64,000 nt of DNA from Gracilaria gracilis (Eukaryota > Rhodophyta > Florideophyceae > Gracilariales > Gracilariaceae), in NCBI GenBank assembly GCA_030374805.1, contig JARGSG010000004.1, positions 744,001 to 808,000 on the forward strand, in the 5' to 3' direction. Below are positions 1 to 9,973 of this stretch, piece after piece. Position 1 is the stretch's first letter, and each line of letters opens with the position of its first letter. A program made the position numbers and the translations under genes. A model generated the notes under the pieces. The model saw only the letters and a list, made by a program, of their open reading frames with translations, was not told where the DNA came from and ran no database searches.

Positions 1-5
1 TATCC

Positions 6-977
6 TCAATTGGCAGTCCAATGCCGTGATACGGTTGCGTTTCCGAGCGAATCGATGCACTCGTCCACGCTAGGGATTGGGTACGTGTCCCTGATCGTCA
101 CGGCATTGAGCCGGCGGTAGTCGACACAGAACCTCCAGGTTCTGTCGGCCTTGATTGCCAGTACTACTGGGGACGCCCAGGGTGACTGAGCGGGCTCAAT
201 CACGCCTGCGCGGAGCATCTTGTCCACTTGGAACTGCTCTTCTTCCTGAGCCTTCGTTCCTGCCCTGTAAGGGGGTTGCGAAACGGGTCGCGCGTCCGGT
301 AGCAAATCAATCCGGTGTTCCGTTATATTTATCTCACCAAGAGATCCATCCCACATTGGGGTAAATTCCCGTAACATACCTCTCAGACGTTCACGGTGTG
401 ATTCCGGCACGTGGCCAAGATCGAGCTCCTCAAGAGCCTTCACGGGATCAATCCGGTCATAGCTCGTTGGGCCATGTTCCGTACCGGATGCAGGCGCAGG
501 CGCGGCTTCCGAGTCACTCGGCAATTTATCCGTTGACATCGGAGTTGTGACGGGAGTATCCTCCCCCTCCCTAGACGGAACGTCGGGGTGTCCCGGATTG
601 TCGCCCTCTTTTGAGGAAACCAAACCGAGGACATCGGCAGCCGTCATTTGGGTAGGGAGCATCGCGAGTGGGTGCGGTGTAACCGATCCAATGACCTGGT
701 TCTTTACCAGATACTGGGGGATGTTGCCAAGATTGGCAACAAGTATCCGGAAAGGAGCATTCGGTGACACCAGTGCAACACTGTTCGCCACTGCGAGATG
801 ACACTTCTCGTACAACGAGGAAATGGGTTGAATAACCCGAAGGCCGTGTTGACGGGAATGGACCTGCACCATCTGGTGGAATGCATACCGACGCTGCGAC
901 GCGGAGTTTTGTGGACTCACGAGTCGCCGGTGGTGGTTCCTGCGCAGCAGGTAGTGGAACTTGTTTCCTCGATGCAC
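6..977 (-). pseudogene. Gypsy A pol: protease-RT linker and N-terminal reverse transcriptase
   Basis: This frame holds the linker after the protease (motifs LYEKCHLAVANSV and PTQMTAADVLGLV, both with counterparts in gypsy B), then the region before RT (RIDLLPDARPV), then RT entry motifs VIEPAQSPWASPVV, WRFCVDYRRLNAVT and YPIPSVDECIDSL. RT makes cDNA from the element RNA in the cytoplasmic particle. Only the fingers part of RT is in the window; the catalytic YxDD box would be further left. The frame differs from the protease frame, which indicates a frameshift near 980. A TGA near base 10 falls where the family has Trp, just after the palm-entry motif. The copy is non-functional. Confidence 0.85.
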
Positions 978-1440
978 GCTTCAGCGGCCGACGAACTATC
1001 GGGACCGACGAACCGTCTTCGAATTTCACACGCCTGAGGCGGGGTCTGATTGCGTCGAGGAATCTGTCGCAGTAATCACATTCCAAAATAACTGGGGCAG
1101 CCAATGACCGACATACCACAAAGTCGAGCTTGACCACGGAGATCCCCAAACGCACGACTAGGTCGATTGTTCCAACCGTTGTTAACGGGTTGTTATTCGC
1201 GTCGGCGACTTGGGGCCTCGCTTCGCGGCGAATACGTGTCTGCACCAGCGGTGGGAGGAGGGACGCCACGATGAAGTTCGGCCCTGCACCGGTGTCTAAT
1301 ACCGTGAGAGTGCGCACCATAAACTGGGTACTGAGACCAAGGTCGGCGTAAACTTTATAGTTACGCTTAGCCATCACGAGGACTCTATCCGGGAACCGAT
1401 TTTTCTTTACCCGTATCCACGGTCGACGAAGAACACCCAA
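978..1440 (-). pseudogene. Gypsy A retropepsin-like aspartic protease
   Basis: The motif VLDTGAGPNFI is the catalytic D(T/S)GA of retroviral-type aspartic proteases, and PVILECDYCDRF matches the second conserved block (hydrophobic, then G or C-D-F). The same two blocks occur in gypsy B as ILDTGAGLKF and PVILGCDFCDPF, so this is a real conserved domain. The enzyme would cut the Gag-Pol polyprotein inside the particle. The frame continues beyond the domain to about 571, but without similarity to gypsy B, so I place a frameshift near 980 where the other frame takes over. The preceding 1457-1654 region is low-complexity linker. Confidence 0.85.
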
Positions 1441-1568
1441 GTGTTCCGAGTCCGCGTCAGCGGTTTCTTTCCTCGAAAGGATCTTTACCGGGGAGCGAGG
1501 CGGCGTCGCCTTGGACGTCGGCAGCCTCTGCTCTGAGGACGTCTCTCCCGAATGGGAGACTCCCTCGT

Positions 1569-2078
1569 TTAGTTTCCCTGGGCTTCCGCCTGCGGCGGCT
1601 GCTCAGGTTCCTCGACCACGAGTGCTTGGGCACGTTGGCCTCGGGATCCCGCAACAGCGGTGTTTGGATCGCCCACGACGCGGTGTACTGGTGCTACCAG
1701 ATGAACCGGCTGTGCCGCAGCACGCTGGTAGGTCGGCGCTGTCGGTAAGACGTGGGCGAAGTCCGTCTTGGCCCGGAGATACGACGTCATTGGGACGGAA
1801 CGCTTCTCCTCTGGAGTGAGGGCCTCATAGTTCACCATCACCTTGCCCAGGTCTCTCAAGGAGAGAAGGCACTGGGGTGACGTGTGACCATATGTATAGC
1901 AGAGATGGCATATCAGCGCTATCAATGCTTGCCTACCCTGTCGAAGGGTCCCATTCCGGTTATCCGTGAAACGTGCCGCTGGGCGGCTGTCCTGCCATCC
2001 TGGTCGTTGGAATTGGGTTTCTGCGTTCGAGTACGGGATGTAAGGCCAGAACATTCGGGTGGCATCGGCATAAAGCAC
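1569..2078 (-). pseudogene. Gypsy A nucleocapsid segment with CCHC zinc knuckle
   Basis: The segment contains a textbook retroviral zinc knuckle: C-x2-C-x4-H-x4-C in CHLCYTYGHTSPQC, about 60 residues into this frame. A conserved stretch follows (VNYEALTPEEKRSVPMTSYL) that is also present in gypsy B (ANYEALTPEELASVPASSFL). Zinc knuckles of this type bind element RNA for packaging. The segment is in a different frame from the main gag region (2197-3684), so a frameshift near 2100-2200 separates capsid from nucleocapsid in this copy. In gypsy B the same knuckle has lost its His and last Cys. Confidence 0.85.
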
Positions 2079-2196
2079 GGTGCCGTCCTGAGCGGTCTCG
2101 AATGAGGCCTCCGTCGTCGACGGGAGGTCCGTTGTCGGAATGGAGTCGATATCGCCGTGGGCGAGCTGGACGTTATCGTACTCCTTCGGAGGTGCT

Positions 2197-3684
2197 TCAT
2201 CCGCGACACATAGATGGGGATTTCTTTTCCATCAACAACGCCTTGGAGGACTTAGACCGAGTACTCGGAGCTCTGGCGCGGAGGGAGTCACCTTGGGCTC
2301 TTGCATACTGGATGAGCTCCAGGTAGGTGATCTTCCTCCTGTCCTCGCGATAGCGGGCGACCAAAGTCCGGATAGCCCGGTCGAGTCCGTCGATGAACAT
2401 CGTACAACGCTCTGTAGCGGGGTAGACATTACCACAACGGTGGAAAGCCTTGTTCAGGCGTACCGAAAAATCGGTTTCCGTTTCGCCTGAGCGTTGACGT
2501 GTGTCTCGCAGAGCGAGTATCGCCGAATGAATGGCACCATTTGTGGCGTATGACCGTAACAGATATTGCACTGCTTCGGGCCAGCAAGTAACCCCTCCTT
2601 CGGAGGCCCGCGAAGAACCTCTTACAGAGTGATACCGGTCCTCGGCCACACCACGTAAGAAATACGGTAAGGCAATGTAGGCCTGTCCCTCGTTCATCCC
2701 GAGTATATCGGCTTCCGCGACGAAGCGGGCGAGAAAATCTAGTACCAAGATTGGGTCTTCTCCAGTAAACAACTGGTTACAAAGCGAGAGCTGCATCTGT
2801 TTGATGCAGTCCTTCACCATGCCCGCACCACGGGGTGTTCGATCCAAAGAGGAGTCTTCCAAACGGTAATACCGGTCTGACAACAGCTTCTCGTAGAGAG
2901 GGTTGGTGGGCTTCAGGACTTTCAAGCCTGCGTGCTTCCGTCCTTTTGTACGAGCACGAACCGCACCTTGCGTGTCTGCAGACTGCTTAGAGCGTGACGC
3001 CCGTATAGCACGGTCTTCGTCAGACGACGAGTCTGACGAGTCAGCATTGTCTGAATTGTTCGGGTCCGCATCCGACGAAGTAGACGAGCCTGAACCCTGA
3101 TCGTCCTGTTGGCCCTCCCGCCTGCGGCGGTTCTTCTCGCGTGCCGAGTCCTTGGCCTTGTGCGACACAGCGACCGGCTCCGCCGGAGTGGCAGCATCCA
3201 TAGGAATGGTTTGCTACAGCATCTCCAGTCGGTCTCTTACGCGATCAAATCGGTCCTGAATTCCTTCTACGAAGGTGGCGGGTTGACCAAAGCACTCCAA
3301 CATTTTGTTGACGTCGGACCGTAACGTACGAAGATCCTCAGAAATACCCGTTGCAGGGGAGTCGTCCGCCTGTCGGCGTAGAATGTTGACCACCCCTACA
3401 AGGGAGTTGTGAGCAGTACGCAGCTGACGCAACTGTTCTGCCAGATTTATACCCTGGGGGATGCTGTCTGCCTCCCGATGGGACTGAACCACCGCGGCCG
3501 CGGGTGTAGCCGTAGTAGACAGAGCTGCGGCAGCAACGGCCGGGGCCGGACCAGCGGCATCAGTAGGGGGAAGCAACGGGGCAAAGGGGAGGGTCCTGTG
3601 CGCTGGTTGTTGGCCCGACGTCTTGGACGGATTTTTCACACCAAGGGTGGAGCCAGCACGCCTGGGGATGCGTGAGACGAACAA
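2197..3684 (-). pseudogene. Gypsy A gag (capsid), interrupted by a TAG
   Basis: One reading frame runs from 3684 to 2197 with a single in-frame TAG at 3211-3213. It comprises an N-terminal Ala/Pro-rich part; a helical stretch ending RFDRVRDRLEML; a charged Ser/Asp-rich linker; and the capsid core (NQLFTGEDPILVLDFLARF, WPEAVQYLLRSY, FIDGLDRAIRTLVARYRED). The capsid core is the typical retrotransposon gag pattern, and the same blocks occur in gypsy B. Gag assembles the virus-like particle. The TAG lies between two blocks that are contiguous in gypsy B, so I read it as decay of one gene rather than two genes. Start chosen at 3684 because it is the first Met after the leader. Confidence 0.75.
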
Positions 3685-3864
3685 ATCATCCCAGCGACAC
3701 CACCGCTGTGAGAACGACAGCGAGTAACCGTAGCTTCCGTCTCAGACGGTTTTCGAGACATGATTTCTCAACCAACCGTGCAACGAGAAACTTCCAGAAG
3801 TAGAAACGAAACCTCAAAGAGCGAAAACACACACGAGTACGTGTTAAACCAAATATCCGATTCT

Positions 3865-3878
3865 AAGTCGGGAGACCA
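3865..3878 (-). other. Putative primer-binding site of gypsy A
   Basis: On the minus strand the LTR end is followed by a 3-nt spacer and TGGTCTCCCGACTT. TGG directly after the LTR is the hallmark of pairing to a tRNA 3' CCA. Gypsy B has the same spacing and a similar TGGTTTCCCGACT at 52163-52176. I could not match it to a particular tRNA. Confidence 0.5.
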
Positions 3879-3881
3879 CTT

Positions 3882-4672
3882 TGTAGTGCAACGGCAGAGG
3901 CGGAAAGACACCACGAAGACGTCCGAGATCTTCCTCCGTAGGAGGGTAGTCAGCAGACAGAGCCTCTCTGGCAAGGCACGACGAAGTCGGGTGTAAGCCA
4001 AGGCCAAGCCGTCACGTCGGGCGTAGAGAGTTGAGCAAGAATCGGTGTTGGCAACACGTGTGTGGGTGAACGGGCTCTCGAGAGAGGCACGAGTCGACGG
4101 AAGTTGGAAAAGAGAAAAGGAATCCGCGGGAGCGGAGGATGGAAAGAAGGAAAAGGAGGAAAGGGCAAAAAGGGCTACGGTAAACACCGGGGTTATCCCT
4201 GTACAGGGTCGAACGCGACACAAGCGGAAAACACTCCCACGAATGGTTCCTGTTAGGTGACGCAGGGAGGATACACTACCCGTAGGCAACGGAGCCTCTC
4301 TCCTGGAAGGAGTTGATGACCGCCGAAGGCGAAGAAGTATAGAGCCAACCCTGGTTGGGGAAGTTTACTTAGTGGCGATGGCCAAGTGCCGACCCACTAT
4401 ATAGTGTAGTAATCTCCCTGCAACTAGGCAAAACTATTAAATAAATATCTAAATTACCAGCAACGCTGTGCCAACCATCCGTTGCAAGAGCTCCACACGT
4501 GTCTTAGTAACACCCAGATTGCGGCTGCGGCGCGAGTGCACGTGTGCACCGTGCACACTATGCAGACCGCATTGCGGCACAAAACCCGTGTTTAGCTGCA
4601 GAAACCATTAGAAGGCGCAAGCGGAAAAACGACCAAGTCGGTGAAATATCCCTTGTAGGGCGTTGCACTACA
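3882..4672 (-). repeat. Gypsy A long terminal repeat (5' LTR of the minus-strand element)
   Basis: The 791-bp block is bounded by an 11-bp perfect inverted repeat, TGTAGTGCAAC at 3882 and GTTGCACTACA ending at 4672, as LTRs usually are (TG...CA). A primer-binding-like TGG lies 3 nt inside it, and a foreign transposase frame starts immediately outside. The partner LTR is out of the window, so LTR-LTR divergence cannot be judged. The leader between 3685 and 3881 holds no gene. Confidence 0.75.
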
Positions 4673-6096
4673 AAAATGCAACTGATCCAGCGTGCCATCT
4701 CCAACCTCCTCGACTCTCTTCTCTCCTGCGGCCTCACCGGCTTCCCTTTCCGTGACGCTAATGGCGTGCTCCGCCATTGTCACCCAATCATCGCCAGCTA
4801 CTGAGCAGACATCCCAGAAGCAAAGTACATTCTCGCCATCTCCCACGGCACCCGCCCCAGGCATCCATGCCACCAATGTACCGTCCTACGCTCCGACCTC
4901 CACCTACACATTCCATCCCCCCCTCTTCGATCCTAAACCCAGACTCTCGATGCCCGCCAATCACACTCTACCCTCCTCCAATATGCTGAAAAGGCCCTCC
5001 TCGCCAGAACGCCCAGAATCGCCCGAAACACCAAGGAAAAGGCCGTTGAAGCACTCCACTCCCTTTCCCTCGCAAATTACTCCTCCCTCTTCGAATCTTA
5101 CCATCTCCTCAACATCACCCCTCTCCTCTGCCCTTACAACATCTTCCCCTTCGAACAACTCCATAACTTCCACCTCGGCATCTCCAAGCTCATCAAGCTC
5201 GCAGCCATCGAGAGACTCAAGTCAGAATCAATCTTCACTACCCCCCGTTCCTCCAAGTCCGTCGTTCCTTCAACTACGTCCGCTCCCCATCCTGAAAAAC
5301 GCGACCCCCATCCTCGCGGCCATCGAAAAGCACTACCCAGCCACAACACTCCACATCGACTTTTCCTCCTCCGACAACGGTCAAACTCTGTTTCTTCACT
5401 ACCGACGGCTTGCGTGGTATGCTCGAAGCAAAAGAATACAGATCACTCGACAGGGTCTTCCCCTTCATCGGCGCCTTCTTCGACCGCTGCTGGGACGAGG
5501 TCGATGCAGCTCCCACCACTTCCGTTTTCACTAAGTACTCCAATCTTCTCCTGTTCTCCATGAGATACAATACCTCCGCAGAATGGACCGACTCCCGCCT
5601 CACCAACCTCCAATTCCAAATCCGCTCCTTCAAGCGCACAGCCGTACTCGTCCTCGTCCCCCACCACACTTCCAGCCTTGGTACCCTCAAGTTCCATCTC
5701 CACGACCACATCGTCGAGGACATTCGCCGCTTCGAAGGCCTCCACTTCAACGATGCCGGCCATATTCGAACACGCCCACTCCCTCTTCAAGTCACACTAC
5801 TCCAATACCTCAAAGCTCAGGTCCACCGCACATGAAGAAACCATTCGCGCCATCCATCACTCCAACGCCACCAAAGATTGGAACCCCCTTTCTACTAACC
5901 CCTCCATCACTTCCTCCACTCCTGCCCTCGCCTCTCCCATCCAATCCTGCCAACCCGGTTTGGTCCGTGATGGAAAACCATCTCATTCGCTGATCTCATC
6001 ACCGCCCACAAATTCCTCCACTCTAATCCTCATTTCAATCCCAAATCTCTACAAGACCTCATCCTCACCGACACTCTCTCCATCCCCCAACAGACT
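4673..6096 (+). mobile_element. Outer giant transposon, left visible segment
   Basis: This segment lies between the gypsy A LTR and the inner giant transposon, and continues at 25441 after it. Its sequence aligns with inner-copy positions from about 7690 to 9120, and the continuation at 25441 picks up exactly where the segment breaks off. The 5' part of the outer element (TIR and first third of the transposase) is missing from the window because gypsy A inserted at 4672/4673. Confidence 0.9.
4673..6096 (+). pseudogene. Outer giant-transposon transposase, middle part
   Basis: Frames here match the inner transposase block by block: ISNLLDSLLSCGLTGFP, HPIIASY-stop-ADIPEAK, the CHQC zinc pair, MRGMLEAKEYRSLDRVFPFIG, HFNDAG...EHAHSLF and STAHEETIRAIHHSNATKDWN. 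Lesions visible by comparison with the inner copy: a TGA at 4801-4803 where the inner has a Cys codon, a 1-nt insertion near 5761 (ggccatattc versus ggcatattc), and a 1-nt deletion near 5976. Then comes the insertion of the inner element at 6096/6097. The role would be DDE-type cut-and-paste transposition in the nucleus. The gene resumes at 25441. Confidence 0.85.
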
Positions 6097-6122
6097 CGTC
6101 GGTGTTATCGGAATGCTAGTTT
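6097..6122 (+). repeat. Left terminal inverted repeat of inner giant transposon
   Basis: It starts CGTCGGTGTTATCGGAATGC and continues TAGTTT. It is the reverse complement of 25415-25440 except for one base (A versus C at position 11), and of the outer right end at 41026-41051. Confidence 0.9.
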
Positions 6123-6642
6123 GGCGGTCAAAAATGACCGAATTAAAACCGACGAAAAAACCGGTGAATTTATCCAGATTTGGAAGTGCTAATTTTCGAA
6201 AATGTTTCCACCTTTCCACTTGTGCTAGTTTTTCTCGAAAGAATTATTCCAAATTTTTTCCATCTTTGCTAGTTTGGATGGAAGGGAAACTAGCATACTT
6301 CTTTCGTTTATGGTAGTTTCGCAGCACAATGTAAGTGTGTTAGTGTCACCTACGTTCATGTGTACGGCGGCGAATAGCGAGATAGACACTTAGATAGAAA
6401 CTTAAATAGCTTTTTATCGAATAGGAATAGGAGTATACAAATAGATCGAATACCTTTTCAGTTTATGGAGATCGGTTCACTAGTCAACCCCTTTCACATC
6501 AGGCATTCGTTTACTAAATATATGAAACGCCTTTGAATCACGTGCAATCATCCCCATCGCTCTGTCCCACCGTCCGTGCGCCATATTACGCTCCCCGCTA
6601 CGTACCCCCAATCCTCTCCAGCACCCCCCAACCTTCCCCGCC
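6123..6642 (+). promoter_or_regulatory. Left subterminal region of inner transposon with repeated GCTAGT motifs
   Basis: No gene is present. The short motif GCTAGT or its complement ACTAGC recurs beyond the TIR (for example near 6227, 6268 and 6291), as it does inside the right end (25173-25414) and inside the outer right end. Subterminal motif clusters are the usual transposase-binding sites of CACTA-like elements; binding here is inference. The transposase promoter should also lie in this stretch. Confidence 0.55.
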
Positions 6643-9600
6643 ATGCCCAGCTGCTGCTTTGAAGGCTGCTCCTTCTTCACCCGCACCATCCCCGCCATCC
6701 AAAGGCGCCAGAGAAGATGCCCCAATGGCCTCAACCCAAACAAGCGTTTCCTCTCCCCAGGCGGAGGCCTCCCCCTCTTCCCCCCACGCATCAAGCGTCA
6801 CAAGTCTACCCCCCACCTCCATACACCTCCCCCTCCCACAAACTGCCCTTCCGACAACGTCCCCATCGCAGACGACGACTCCTACCACCACCAGCAACTC
6901 TCCCTCTCCCTCCACACCCAGGACGTCTACCACATCGCCACCACCCCAGTCGGCTCCATCTCCCCCTCCCCTACTCCCTCACCTGCCCCTTCCTTCCCCC
7001 TCCTCGACAACCCCCACCTCGAACGCATGGTCCTCTACATCTCTTCCATCGCCTCCTCCCTTGGCCTCCGAAAGGCTGACGAACTCATCTCCCTCCTACA
7101 CGACCCCGCCTTCTCCAAATCCGCCTTCCACAACGCCATCTCCTCCGCCTCCCAGTGTCTCAAACTTCAAACAGACCTCTTCCGACACCGAGTCAGCAAC
7201 ATCGCCTTTGCTCCCACCACCCTCTCCGACCCACAGCAGCACTTCTCCACCACCATCTTCCGAAAGGACCCCATCCAGGTCCTCAAACAACAACTCGCCC
7301 TCGCACACTTCCACAACACCTTCTTCCACCCTGTCTCCCACACAACAACTTCCGGCTCTCCCGCTTTCGCCCACCCCATGGCCTCCTCCCTCGGAAAAGA
7401 TGCAGTCCCCGCCCTAAAAGCCGCAATCATGCACTCCTCCAACAACTCCCGCATCTGGCACACCCCCGACTCCACTGGTATCGACTCCTTTATTGGATTG
7501 GTCCAAATCTACTCCTACAAGTCCTCCACCTCCCTCAAATCCTCTTCCATCACCTCCTACCCCCTTCACATCACCCTTCTCAACTTCTCCGATGCCTTCC
7601 GTCGCAAGTGCATCACCGAACATCTCACCCTTCTCGGATACTTTCCAACCTCATTCCTCCCAACCAACCCCTCCCAAGACCACGACTCTATCCCTCAAAC
7701 CTCCTTTCGCCATCTCCAACCTCCTCGGCCTCCTCCTCTCCTCCGGTCTCAACGGCTTCCCCTCCCGTGACGCCCATGGCGTTCTCCACCACTCTCACCC
7801 AATCATCGCCAGTTACTGCGCCGACATCCCTGAAGCAAAAGACATCCTCGCCATCTCCCATGGAACCCGCCCCCGACACCCTTGACATAGATGCACCGTC
7901 TCCCGCACAGACCTCCCCATACAAATTCAGTCCCCTTCCTCCCGAACTCAGCACCAGAACCTCGCCGCACGCAAATCACACTCCAATCTCCTCCAACAAT
8001 CACAAGACGCTCTCCTTGCTCGTAAGCCCAGAATCTCCCGCAACACAAAGAAAAAAGCACTTGAAGCCCTCCACTCCCTCTCCCTCGCAAAGTACTCCTC
8101 CCTCTTCGAATCATACCCTCTTCTCACCATCACCCCACTTCTCTCCCCTTACAACATCTTCACCTTCGAACCACTCCACAACTTCCACCTCGGCGTCTCC
8201 AAGCTCATTAAGCTCACCGCCATCGAGAGACTCCGCTCAGAAGCACTCTTCACCACCCCCCGTTCCTCCAAGTCCCGTAGCCCCTTCAACTCCGTCCGCA
8301 CTTCCATCTTCAAACATTCAAACCCCATCCTCTCCGCCATCGAAAAGCACTCCCCCGCAAACGGACTCCACATCGACTTCTCCACTTCCGACAATGGTCA
8401 AACTCTCAACTGTTTCTTCACTACAGACGTCTTGCGTGGTATGATCGAAGCAAAAGACTACCGCGCACTCGACATGGTCTTCCCCTTCATCGGCGCTTTC
8501 TTCGACCGATGCTGTGACGAAGTCGACTCAGCTCCCATCACTTCTGTCTTCTCCAAGTACTCAGACCTCCTCCTCGCCACCATGCGATACAACACCTTCA
8601 CCGAATGGACCGACGCCCGCCTCACCGACCTCCACAACCAAACCCGCTCCTTCAAGCGCACAGCCGTACTCGTCCACGGCCCCCACCACACTTTCAGCCT
8701 CGGAACCCTCAAATTCCACCTCCTCTACCACATTGTCGAGGACATTCGCCGCTTCGGAGGCCTCCACTTCAATGATGCCGGCATATTCGAGCACGCCCGC
8801 ACCCTCTTCGAGTCACACTACTCCAAAACCTCAAAGCGCAGGTCCACCGCACATCAAGAAACCATTCGTGACATCCAGCGCTCCAACGCCATCAAGGACT
8901 GGAATTCCGTCTCCACAAACCCTTCCATCACCTCCTCCTCCTCTGGCCTCGCTTCCCCCCTCCAATCCCAAGAACCCGGTTTCGTCCGTGATGGCAAACA
9001 CATCTCCTTCGCTGACCTAATCACTGCCCACAAATTCATTCGCTCCAATTCTCACCTCCCTCACAAATCTCTTCAAGACCTCTTCCCCCCCGATACCTTA
9101 TCCATTCTTGCAAAATTCGGAAAAGACGCCCTCCCATCCTTCATCACCCTCTCTCTCGAAGTCCTACAACTCACTGACAACTCCCCCGCCCTCCGTCAGG
9201 CTCGACTCACCATAGTCAACTCCACTTACGTCGTCGGCAGTTACATCCCAACACTCGACCACTACATTGAAGAGCGTAACGAGCTCGCGCCCCAGGATCC
9301 TCCAGTCCCTCTCATCCAACGAATTTTTGCCACCCCCTCCTTCGTTCCATCCAAGTCCCCAAAGTTCTCCCACATTCTCGTCGCCGGCTCCACCTCCACC
9401 CCCCCCACATCCACCGTCTGGGTTTGCAAACTCATCTCCCTTCTTCGTTTCGCCCTTCCTTCTTCAAATTCTTCTCCCAAGGAGTTCGCCTTCGTCCAGT
9501 TCATGGAACTCGTCCCACCCAGCGACGACGTCGATCTCACCCTCAACTGCGTTTGGCTCCGATGGGCAACAGACGACGAACATACCCACACCATCCACCC

Positions 9601-9814
9601 AGTTCCCATCTCTACCCACTCCACTTCCGATAACGTTTCCCCTTGGTATGGACTCATCCTCTCTTCCTCCATCCTTGGCTCCGTTCATGTTCTCCGCGAG
9701 AACTACCCCGCTCCTCCCTTCACTTCTCGTCTACACTGGCACTTTCACCGATTCTATCTCAATCGGTTCTATCGAGATCCCACTGCCAAGCCTTATTTAC
9801 CATCCAACACGTAG
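6643..9814 (+). pseudogene. Inner giant-transposon transposase (Plavaka/CACTA- or KDZ-like DDE type)
   Basis: The first ATG after the TIR opens with Cys-rich MPSCCFEGCSFF. A Pro/Ser linker follows, then a core with the pattern of tnp2/Plavaka/KDZ transposases: a D-x-T segment followed by SYPLHITLLNFSDAFRRK and LTLLGYFPTSF, then HPIIASYCADIPEAKD, a CxxC position, a helical block (FEPLHNFHLGVSKL), and a C-terminal KFHLLYHIVEDIRRFGGLHFND...FEHARTLFESHY...STAHQETI block. Roughly 1,050 codons, ending in TAG. Breaks: frame changes once near 7680 (from the 6643 frame to the next), and TGA at 7883-7885 replaces the first Cys of CHQC seen in the outer copy. The coding strand is strikingly C-rich. It would move the element in the nucleus. 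Precise catalytic residues cannot be assigned by eye. Confidence 0.75.
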
Positions 9815-9973
9815 CCTCTATTCCCTGTTAGCTTCAGCTTCATAAAAATTGAAACCCGCTTCGTTTCAATTGGAAGGAGTGAAGATGCGCATGACATGAG
9901 AAAAAAGAAGCATCTCTTCCCCATCCCACACATACCTCCACCCCTTCCCCCCCCACTGCACCTCACCCTACCC

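Larger units (their letters stand above)
1..4672 (-). mobile_element. Ty3/gypsy LTR retrotransposon A (right part, cut by window edge)
   Basis: Read on the minus strand, the order is LTR (3882-4672), primer-binding-like site, gag, zinc knuckle, aspartic protease, then the start of reverse transcriptase, which runs off the window at base 1. The protease-before-RT order and the RT entry motif (SPWASPVVL, then FCVDYRRLNAVT) are those of Ty3/gypsy elements. The right LTR abuts at 4673 a sequence that is clearly the transposase gene of the outer giant transposon, so A inserted into that gene and the remaining left part of the giant element should lie beyond the window. Several frameshifts and stops show the copy is dead. 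It is the same lineage as gypsy B at 44-52 kb. Confidence 0.9.

Noticed and set aside
4961-5349. Glu/Val-rich minus-strand frames opposite the transposase
   Set aside because: Mirror images of C-rich coding sequence; no conservation between copies beyond that imposed by the plus-strand gene.
7155-8444. Long Pro/Ser-rich frame overlapping the transposase
   Set aside because: It is an out-of-frame reading of the very C-rich transposase strand; the true frames carry the conserved transposase blocks shared by both copies.
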